From Candidatus Magasanikiibacteriota bacterium (GTDB taxonomy: Bacteria > Patescibacteriota > Patescibacteriia > Magasanikbacterales > UBA922): 8,517 bases of DNA. The position numbers and the translations under genes are program-made. Positions 1 through 8,517 of this stretch are shown piece by piece (positions within the stretch are counted from its first letter, which is position 1; the number at the start of each line of letters is the position of its first letter). The notes under the pieces are model-generated. The model was not told the DNA's origin. It was given only the letters and a program-made list of their open reading frames with translations, and made no database searches. Where the stretch lies: the NCBI GenBank assembly GCA_023246555.1, contig JAHFIC010000001.1, forward strand, positions 1 through 8,517, given 5' to 3'.

Positions 1-4378
<4,378 letters not shown>

Positions 4379-4380
4379 AC

Positions 4381-4406
4381 GAGGCCTGTATCGTATCAAA
4401 GGCCTC
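4381..4406. repeat. Inverted repeat with 7-bp arms in front of folD
   Basis: GAGGCCT at 4381-4387 and AGGCCTC at 4400-4406 are perfect inverted arms separated by 12 nt, sitting between the mgtE stop and the folD start. On the mRNA (minus strand) it would form a short hairpin ending two bases before the folD ATG and would bury the AGG that could serve as its ribosome site. No T-run follows, so it does not look like an intrinsic terminator. It could be an operator, a translational control or a chance palindrome. Confidence 0.35.
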
Positions 4407-4415
4407 TTCGAGCCG

Positions 4416-5390
4416 TCAACCTAAAAACCAGGATGCGATGGTGAAGTAAATCGTGACGCTCATGATGTCTTGAATAATGGTTGCGATCGGTCCGCTTGCG
4501 TTTGCAGGGTCAAGTTTCATGCGGCTGAAAAGAAACGGAACAAAAAGGCCGGTCACGACAGAGGAAGCCATTGCGAAAAAGAGCGATAACCCAAGGATAA
4601 GGCCGAGCTGTTCTTCATGGAAGTAAAGAAGCGCAGTCCCATGGAGAAGGAGTCCGAAGAGAAGACTCATCGAGAGAATAATGGTCATTTGCTTCATAAA
4701 ATAGCGTCCAAATTTTAAAGAACGTTCAAGAGCCAAATCGCGAATCATAAACGCCTCCATTTGGGTTCCAACAGCATCCCCCATATACACAATAAGGGGA
4801 ATGAAAGTCGCGAGAATGAGGTTTTTTTCAAGCGTTGTCTCAAAGACGCCAATGATCCGCGCTGCCAAGAGGCCACCCATCAGTCCAAAGAGGAGCCATG
4901 GAATGCGATGGAGCATTGACCGCCATGGAGAAATTTTGAGAATGTGATCAATCGTGACATCTCTTCCTCCACGCTGGACTCCGGCAATGCGCATGAGGTC
5001 GTCGTGGGTCTCCTTGTATAGAATCTTCAGCAGTGTATCGCTGGGGATGACGCCGAGAAGTTTTTTTTCAGCATCAAGAATGGGGATGGCTTTTAAATTG
5101 TGTCGCAAAGAAAGGTATGCCGCGCGTTCTTGGTGCGTATCAACATGCAAGGAAATAATGTTTTCTTTTACGCAGACATCACCAATGCGAATCGTCGGTT
5201 CATGATGGTAGAGTTCTCGGATGGAGAGAACGCCAATAAGTCTTTCCTCATCATCAACAACGTAGAGATAATTAATTGTTTCAAAACTTCGACTGTGTTT
5301 ATGAAGCAGTCGTTGAATATCGTTCATTGTATGAGTAGGGTGAACGCGGGGAATGCGATTCGTCATGCGCGCGCCAGCTGTTTGTGACAT
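4416..5390 (-). CDS. mgtE: MgtE-family magnesium transporter, short form (CBS pair plus membrane domain)
   Basis: MgtE proteins are inner-membrane Mg2+ channels gated by intracellular Mg2+. From ATG 5390 the product has 324 residues: two CBS domains (roughly 1-66 and 67-128), a connecting stretch, then about five membrane segments near 164-183, 191-208, 232-255, 263-288 and 301-322. Conserved features are LEKNLILATFIPLIVYMGDAV..GTQ (around 187-210, where canonical members read GGNAGTQ) and LDP.NASGP....QD..S..IYF (293-316), whose Asp308 corresponds to the pore Asp of canonical MgtE. The usual N-terminal superhelical domain (about 130 residues in canonical members) is missing; small MgtE-like proteins of this type are known. 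A GTG at 5462 would add 24 residues without family support and would begin upstream of the best promoter, whose -10 lies 8 nt before ATG 5390. No leader is left for an Mg2+ riboswitch. Substrate is inferred from the family. Confidence 0.9.
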   Translation of the reverse strand: MSQTAGARMTNRIPRVHPTHTMNDIQRLLHKHSRSFETINYLYVVDDEERLIGVLSIRELYHHEPTIRIGDVCVKENIISLHVDTHQERAAYLSLRHNLKAIPILDAEKKLLGVIPSDTLLKILYKETHDDLMRIAGVQRGGRDVTIDHILKISPWRSMLHRIPWLLFGLMGGLLAARIIGVFETTLEKNLILATFIPLIVYMGDAVGTQMEAFMIRDLALERSLKFGRYFMKQMTIILSMSLLFGLLLHGTALLYFHEEQLGLILGLSLFFAMASSVVTGLFVPFLFSRMKLDPANASGPIATIIQDIMSVTIYFTIASWFLG

Positions 5391-5398
5391 ACGTCCAT

Positions 5399-5428
5399 AG
5401 TATAACGCTTTGACGTGAACGGTGTCTA
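5399..5428 (-). promoter_or_regulatory. Candidate sigma-70-type promoter of the mgtE-folD-purA-purL unit
   Basis: On the minus strand TAGACA (5428-5423) is followed after 18 nt by TATACT (5404-5399). The -10 ends 8 nt before the ATG at 5390, so transcription would start at or next to the first codon and the mRNA would be leaderless or nearly so. Spacing and -10 match are good; there is no experimental support. Confidence 0.5.
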
Positions 5429-5448
5429 GCAGAGCAGTGACCAACAGG

Positions 5449-5477
5449 TTTACTTTTTCCACACGTTCTTTTATACT
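5449..5477 (+). promoter_or_regulatory. Candidate sigma-70-type promoter of the glutaredoxin-exonuclease unit
   Basis: TTTACT (5449-5454), 17 nt, then TATACT (5472-5477). Transcription would begin near 5484, leaving about 22 nt of T-rich leader with no Shine-Dalgarno sequence before ATG 5506. It diverges from the mgtE promoter: the -35 elements are about 20 nt apart, so the two promoters stand back to back. Confidence 0.55.
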
Positions 5478-5505
5478 ATTGGTGTTAAATACTTTAATCT
5501 TTTTT

Positions 5506-5742
5506 ATGGCAACTGTTCTCGTGTACTCAACCCCAACATGTCCGTGGTGTAAAAAAGCAAAAGAATATTTTACGGAGAAGCAGATTCCGTATACTGATTA
5601 TAACGTTGCGGATGATCAGGAAAAAGCTCAGGAAATGATAAAAAAATCCGGTCAAATGGGCGTGCCGGTGATTGATATTGACGGGAACATCATCATTGGT
5701 TTTGATAAACCGAATATCAATAAACTTTTAGGGTTGAAGTAA
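5506..5742 (+). CDS. Glutaredoxin-like protein, YruB type
   Basis: A 78-residue thioredoxin-fold thiol-disulfide protein, presumably cytosolic. The N-terminal strand VLVYSTPTCPWC places the redox pair at Cys12 and Cys15 with Pro-Trp between them; GVPV (52-55) supplies the cis-proline (Pro54), and IIGFD (63-67) followed by a short helix closes the fold. The GFD ending and length match the small YruB-like glutaredoxin group rather than GSH-dependent Grx3. The frame is open from 5422, but upstream residues are not conserved in such proteins and would begin upstream of the -35 element, so ATG 5506 is chosen. It is the first gene of a two-gene unit, 14 nt before the exonuclease. Its reductant and partners cannot be told; the flavin reductase further on is a possible but unproven link. 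Confidence 0.92.
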   Translation: MATVLVYSTPTCPWCKKAKEYFTEKQIPYTDYNVADDQEKAQEMIKKSGQMGVPVIDIDGNIIIGFDKPNINKLLGLK

Positions 5743-5756
5743 TTTATACATGCGAC

Positions 5757-6344
5757 ATGAAGACTATGCCCCGCGAAGTTATTTTTGATATTGAAACCAT
5801 CGGTGACATCCGCGACCTCGCAACAATGAAAGTAACCGTTGTCTCTTTGTACGAGTACGAACACGACCGGTATCGTTCCTTCGACGAGCACACGCTTCAC
5901 GAGTTGTGGCCGGTTCTCGAGAGAGCCGAGCGCATTATCGGCTACAATAGCGCGCACTTCGATGTGCCTATTTTACAGCAGAATTATCAGGGAGATTTAT
6001 CCCGCGTGCCGCACCTCGACCTGCTCAAAGTGATCAAAGAATCAACCGGTACACGGTTCAAATTAAATGATATTGCCAAAGCGACGCTCCAGATTGAAAA
6101 AAGTGCGGATGGGCTCCAGGCAATGCAATGGTACAAAGAAGGAAGAATTGATGAGATAAAAAAATATTGCGAACAGGATGTCCGGGTGACAAAAGAAGTT
6201 TATGATTATGGCAGGAAAAATAAGATGCTGTATTATCCGAATCTTATGGGGGAGATCGTGCCGTTCGCGGTGAACTTCGAGCCGGCACCAGCCGCGACGA
6301 TGGCACAGCAATCATCCGGAGTCAATTTGACATTACCATTCTAG
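5757..6344 (+). CDS. Predicted 3'-5' exonuclease, RNase H-fold (DnaQ/YprB-like)
   Basis: A stand-alone 195-residue nuclease domain of the DEDDy type. The metal-binding acidic set is visible: Asp11 and Glu13 in FDIET, Asp69 in GYNSAHFD (62-69), and Asp141 in YCEQD (137-141) with Tyr137 four residues before it; Asp88 in HLDLL is a further conserved-looking acid. LNDIAKATL (103-111) lies between motifs II and III as in YprB-like domains. Such enzymes remove nucleotides from 3' ends of DNA or RNA; the substrate cannot be told from sequence. There is no polymerase or helicase part. ATG 5757 is taken; ATG 5766 is an alternative that would still keep the first motif. A TATACA 6 nt upstream of 5757 resembles a -10, but no -35 matches. 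The C-terminal ~25 residues look unstructured. The stop lies in a CTAG shared with the convergent reductase gene. Confidence 0.88.
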   Translation: MKTMPREVIFDIETIGDIRDLATMKVTVVSLYEYEHDRYRSFDEHTLHELWPVLERAERIIGYNSAHFDVPILQQNYQGDLSRVPHLDLLKVIKESTGTRFKLNDIAKATLQIEKSADGLQAMQWYKEGRIDEIKKYCEQDVRVTKEVYDYGRKNKMLYYPNLMGEIVPFAVNFEPAPAATMAQQSSGVNLTLPF

Positions 6345-7033
6345 AAGATTTCGAAGTGAATGTTTGTTGGGGAGATATTTTTTTCGAGAAGTGTGGCGCG
6401 CGCGTCTTTCACCATATCGGGGTTTCCGCAGAGATAAAAATTTCCGTGTTTAGGTAAAAGATGCACATGTGTCGTCACGCGGCCGGTTTTTCCGCTCCAC
6501 GAACCCTCTGGCTGGGAGAGCGTTATTGTGAAAGAAAAATTGGGATGAGCATTGGCAAGGGCGTTCAGGCGTTCACTCCAGAAAATATCCGCTTCGCTCC
6601 GAACGCCAAAAATGAAGTGAATCGGCTGAGGATTTTTTTTATTCATGAGTTCGTCGGTGATAATGCCCCAAATCGGCGCAATACCGGCGCCAGTTGCGAT
6701 AAATGAGAGTGGTTGATTTTCGGTTGTACAGATAAATCGGCCGTTTGGACCCTGAAACACTACCTCGTCCTCTGGTGACAAATTTGAAAAAAACGTGGAA
6801 GCGCGGCCGCCGGGGATGAGTTTGGTAGAGAATTCGAGGTCGGGTTGCGCGGGATGCGAAGCGAGTGAAAAAGCGCGAAGGACGGTTTCGTCGCCATTTT
6901 TTATAACAAATTGAATAAATTGTCCGGCGGCGTAGGTAAAACTCTCCGGACGAATAATATGGAGCTCCAGCATGTCTTTTGTAAGCATTTTTTTGCTAAG
7001 ACACGGGCTTTTCCATTCTTTTTGTGCTATCAT
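6341..7033 (-). CDS. Ferredoxin/flavin NAD(P)H reductase-like FAD oxidoreductase
   Basis: A 230-residue protein with the ferredoxin-NAD(P)+ reductase fold. The FAD-binding beta-barrel shows AAGQFIQF (35-42) and RAFSLAS (53-59, the RxYSxxS flavin motif with Phe for Tyr), then GGRASTFF (75-82) and GPNGRF (95-100). The NAD(P) domain shows ATGAGIAP (113-120), FIFGVRSEADIFW (140-152) and YLCGNPDMV (200-208), and the chain ends in an aromatic residue. There is no 2Fe-2S domain, so it probably takes electrons from NAD(P)H to a separate acceptor; ferredoxin, flavodoxin, free flavin and a thioredoxin-like protein are all possible. ATG 7033 is chosen because residues 1-16 complete the first beta-strand; TTG 7039 and ATG 6988 are alternatives. 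No Shine-Dalgarno is seen. It is convergent with the exonuclease and divergent from the cysteine desulfurase. Confidence 0.9.
   Translation of the reverse strand: MIAQKEWKSPCLSKKMLTKDMLELHIIRPESFTYAAGQFIQFVIKNGDETVLRAFSLASHPAQPDLEFSTKLIPGGRASTFFSNLSPEDEVVFQGPNGRFICTTENQPLSFIATGAGIAPIWGIITDELMNKKNPQPIHFIFGVRSEADIFWSERLNALANAHPNFSFTITLSQPEGSWSGKTGRVTTHVHLLPKHGNFYLCGNPDMVKDARATLLEKNISPTNIHFEIF
6985..6998. repeat. Copy A of a 14-nt direct repeat near the reductase start
   Basis: The 14-mer GCATTTTTTTGCTA at 6985-6998 recurs exactly at 7044-7057. Copy A is inside the reductase gene around its internal ATG 6988; copy B lies in the shared promoter region. Each copy, read on the minus strand, is an A-run followed by ATG. 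Confidence 0.6.
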
Positions 7034-7047
7034 AGACAAAAGTGCAT
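7030..7047 (-). CDS. Possible five-codon leader ORF overlapping the reductase start
   Basis: On the minus strand ATG CAC TTT TGT CTA TGA encodes Met-His-Phe-Cys-Leu, and its TGA overlaps the reductase ATG 7033 as ATGA, the same arrangement as purA/purL. If transcription starts from the TATCAT element, this ATG would be the first one met, about 3 nt from the 5' end. It is too short to judge by composition and may be chance. Confidence 0.2.
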   Translation of the reverse strand: MHFCL

Positions 7048-7061
7048 TTTTTTGCTATGAT
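7033..7061 (+). promoter_or_regulatory. Candidate promoter of the cysteine desulfurase gene
   Basis: TAGACA (7033-7038), 17 nt, then TATGAT (7056-7061) preceded by TGC, an extended -10. The start of transcription would be near 7068, giving a leader of about 17 nt without a Shine-Dalgarno sequence before ATG 7085. The TAGACA -35 is the same as that of the mgtE promoter. Confidence 0.6.
7044..7057. repeat. Copy B of the 14-nt direct repeat, in the divergent promoter region
   Basis: This is an exact copy of 6985-6998, starting 59 nt further on. It falls between the candidate -35 and -10 of the cysteine desulfurase promoter and runs into its -10. Poly-T makes chance similarity more likely than for a complex 14-mer; an operator pair or a small local duplication are the other readings. 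Confidence 0.6.
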
Positions 7062-7085
7062 ACGCTCTCCCATAACAAAAGTCCA
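7057..7085 (-). promoter_or_regulatory. Candidate promoter of the flavin reductase gene, overlapping the divergent one
   Basis: On the minus strand TGGACT (7085-7080), 17 nt, then TATCAT (7062-7057). The -10 occupies almost the same bases as the plus-strand TATGAT (7056-7061), so the two polymerases could not bind together. A second minus-strand TATGAT at 7034-7029 overlaps the reductase start codon and has a poor -35 (TAGCAA), so it is less likely. Confidence 0.4.
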
Positions 7086-8455
7086 TGCCGTTTCCGAAAA
7101 AACCACAAAAGAACCGTTTTGTATACCTTGATTATGCCGCGGCGACACCACTTGATCAGAGGGTGCTCTCAGCCATGCGACCGTTTTTGGGTTGGGGATT
7201 CGCGAATCCATCTGGTCTGTCAGCCGCATCAGTTCGCGTTCGCCGAGCCATTGACACTGCCCGGGAATCTCTTGGCTCGGTTATGGGCACACCGCCGGAT
7301 ATGATTATTTTTACGAGCGGGGGGACAGAGTCGTGTAATTTGGCGATTCTGGGAACAGCTGTCAGCTCGTATGGCCATATTATCACCACTTGTATTGAAC
7401 ATCCGGCTGTGCTCGAACCAATCAGGCAATTAGAAAAAAAAGGGTGGACGGTGACGTATCTGCCGGTTGATGAATACGGAAGGGTGAAGGTTGACGATGT
7501 TCAAAAAGCGATTCAAAAAAATACCGTGCTGGTGTCAATCATGTACGCTAACAATGAAATCGGAACGATTCAGCCGATTGCCGAGATTGGACGAGAAATT
7601 TTGAAGTGGCGCAAGCGGCATAAAACTCCGTACCCGTATTTTCATACGGATGCGTGCCAGGCCGCCGGATATTTGGATCTTTTTGTGGATCGTCTGCATG
7701 TGGATTTGCTTTCAGCAAATGGGAGTAAAGTATATGGACCAAAAGGTATTGGAATGCTCTACAAACGGCGCGGTGTGCCGATCGAGCCGATGATCTCAGG
7801 CGGGGGGCAGGAATTTGGTTTACGGAGTGGAACAGAGAATGTGGCGGGAATAATTGGATTGGCGGAGGCGTTGAAATTGGTAACGAAGAAACAAGCCACC
7901 GCCTTGGGCGGGGTCCCGTCAGCTGGCGGGAAAACTAGAAATCTAAAACTAGGGAATTTACGTGATTATTTCGGGAGAGAAATTCAGAAAAAGATTCCAG
8001 AAATTAAGTTCAACGGCCATCCAGTAGATCGTTTGCCGAATCATTTGAGCGTAACGTTTCGAGGGGTTGAAGCCGAAGCGCTGGTGCTCTATCTCGACGC
8101 CTACGGCATTGTCGCGGCAAGCGGAGCGGCGTGTGCATCGGTATTAGATGAAACGTCCCATGTTCTCCGCGCTTGTGGGATGTCAGAAAAAGACGCGCGC
8201 AGTACGGTACGGTTTACATTGGGGCGGCAAACAAAAAAGGAAGATATCGCGTACGTGATGCGGTATCTCCCCGGGGTGGTGAAAGAGCTGCGGGGCTTGA
8301 GGGATTACTCCTCGCGTTCGAAGATGCGCCGATTAAGCTCACAAATGAGGCGGCCACTGAAGAAGAAGATCGGTACGCCCGAAATTGTGAACACCGCGAG
8401 GAAGATGCCGACACCCTTCGAGTTCAGATCAATTCCGACCCTGCGCGCCGTGTAG
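7085..8455 (+). CDS. Cysteine desulfurase, class I (IscS/NifS-like), with insertion and antisense tail
   Basis: A PLP enzyme that takes sulfur from L-cysteine as a protein persulfide for Fe-S clusters or tRNA thiolation. Motifs in order: YLDYAAATP (14-22), SGGTESCNLAI (78-88), EHPAV with His106 stacking on PLP, MYANNEIG (153-160), HTDACQAAG (187-195; Asp189, Gln192), the PLP lysine Lys215 in NGSKVYGPKG, GGGQEFGLRSGTEN (239-252) and the catalytic loop SGAACAS with Cys350. The residue before the PLP lysine is Ser rather than the usual His. Lys215 to Cys350 is 135 residues against 122 in E. coli IscS, owing to an insertion near 275-288 encoded by palindromic DNA. The family part ends near residue 405; the basic residues from about 408 to 456 are read antisense to the next gene. 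No iscU, suf or mnmA is visible, so whether it is iscS or nifS is left open. ATG 7085 is the only sensible start. Confidence 0.95.
   Translation: MPFPKKPQKNRFVYLDYAAATPLDQRVLSAMRPFLGWGFANPSGLSAASVRVRRAIDTARESLGSVMGTPPDMIIFTSGGTESCNLAILGTAVSSYGHIITTCIEHPAVLEPIRQLEKKGWTVTYLPVDEYGRVKVDDVQKAIQKNTVLVSIMYANNEIGTIQPIAEIGREILKWRKRHKTPYPYFHTDACQAAGYLDLFVDRLHVDLLSANGSKVYGPKGIGMLYKRRGVPIEPMISGGGQEFGLRSGTENVAGIIGLAEALKLVTKKQATALGGVPSAGGKTRNLKLGNLRDYFGREIQKKIPEIKFNGHPVDRLPNHLSVTFRGVEAEALVLYLDAYGIVAASGAACASVLDETSHVLRACGMSEKDARSTVRFTLGRQTKKEDIAYVMRYLPGVVKELRGLRDYSSRSKMRRLSSQMRRPLKKKIGTPEIVNTARKMPTPFEFRSIPTLRAV
7899..7952. repeat. Palindrome-rich in-frame insertion inside the cysteine desulfurase gene
   Basis: Within about 54 nt there are three structures: CCGCC-TTG-GGCGG (7899-7911), an almost perfect 18-nt palindrome TCCCGTCAGCTGGCGGGA (7914-7931, one G-T pair), and AAAACTAG repeated at 7931-7938 and 7945-7952. 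The encoded residues 273-289 (Ala-Leu-Gly-Gly-Val-Pro-Ser-Ala-Gly-Gly-Lys-Thr-Arg-Asn-Leu-Lys-Leu) fall between two helices of the family fold, where E. coli IscS is about 12-13 residues shorter. The frame is kept. It looks like a small palindromic element comparable in kind to the Rickettsia palindromic elements; no second copy lies in this window, and its true ends are uncertain. Confidence 0.55.
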
Positions 8456-8517
8456 TTGAGGAGCGCTTGGCCGAAGACGCCAAAGATCACGAGAAAGAGC
8501 AGATTCTTTATAATGGG
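8305..8517 (-). CDS. C-terminal end of an unrecognised membrane protein (N-terminus beyond right edge)
   Basis: The minus strand is open from the right edge to TAA at 8307-8305, 70 codons. Two hydrophobic stretches are clear: one over the first ~21 residues (IIKNLLFLVIFGVFG onward) and a second, GVGIFLAVFTISGVPIFFFS, about 35 residues from the end, joined by a polar loop (TARRVGIDLNSK) and followed by a charged tail ending RRIFEREE. This pattern and the strong C/G preference at third positions (about 51 of 70 codons by hand count) favour a real gene over an antisense shadow. I do not recognise the family. It converges on the cysteine desulfurase and overlaps its last 151 nt, so one of the two 3' ends is unusual. 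A GTG at 8490 is an internal codon, not needed as a start because the frame stays open beyond it. Confidence 0.7.
   Translation of the reverse strand, partial: PIIKNLLFLVIFGVFGQALLNYTARRVGIDLNSKGVGIFLAVFTISGVPIFFFSGRLICELNRRIFEREE

Noticed and set aside
4381..4406. Intrinsic terminator between mgtE and folD
   Set aside because: The hairpin has no following T-run on the transcribed strand and runs straight into the folD start.
5391..5462. GTG 5462 as the mgtE start
   Set aside because: It adds 24 non-conserved residues, lies upstream of the best promoter and overlaps the promoter of the divergent glutaredoxin gene.
5391..5505. Mg2+-sensing riboswitch (M-box or similar) before mgtE
   Set aside because: The predicted transcript starts at or next to the mgtE ATG, and the gap is far too short for such a fold.
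5745..5750. TATACA as the -10 of a separate promoter for the exonuclease
   Set aside because: No acceptable -35 is found 16-18 nt upstream, and the gene is only 14 nt behind the glutaredoxin stop, so co-transcription is simpler.

Overview
The window is a compact stretch of bacterial genome with about 51 protein-coding intervals' worth of density packed into eight genes: nearly every base is coding, adjacent genes overlap or lie a few bases apart, and I see no tRNA, rRNA, CRISPR array, insertion sequence or long non-coding gap. Standard code (TGA as stop) fits. Several features suggest a reduced, compact genome such as Candidate Phyla Radiation (Patescibacteria): a short CBS-type MgtE, the 'NGSK' lysine motif in the cysteine desulfurase, weak or absent Shine-Dalgarno sequences, and promoters placed almost on top of start codons. 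That assignment is inference from motifs and layout only.

Layout. Positions 1-5390 form a minus-strand block read right to left: mgtE (Mg2+ channel/transporter), folD (one-carbon folate enzyme), purA (adenylosuccinate synthetase) and purL (FGAM synthetase, cut by the left edge). folD/purA overlap by 14 nt and purA/purL by 4 nt (ATGA), so this looks like one transcription unit. FolD makes the 10-formyl-THF used in purine synthesis, PurL performs the fourth step of IMP synthesis and PurA commits IMP to AMP. A candidate promoter in front of mgtE would give a nearly leaderless mRNA.

Positions 5449-6344 carry a plus-strand unit with its own promoter: a small YruB-like glutaredoxin and, 14 nt later, a YprB-type RNase H-fold 3'-5' exonuclease. 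The exonuclease ends in CTAG, which also supplies the stop of the convergent minus-strand flavin reductase (6341-7033). That reductase and a plus-strand class I cysteine desulfurase (7085-8455) diverge from a 51-nt region in which the two candidate -10 elements occupy the same bases on opposite strands.

The most unusual features lie in the cysteine desulfurase gene. It carries an in-frame insertion of about 13 residues encoded by DNA rich in hairpins and a direct repeat, resembling a small palindromic element inserted into a gene. Its last ~49 codons run antisense through the 3' end of a convergent, unrecognised membrane protein gene that enters from the right edge; a one-base change in a GGGG run would end it at a TGA just before that neighbour.
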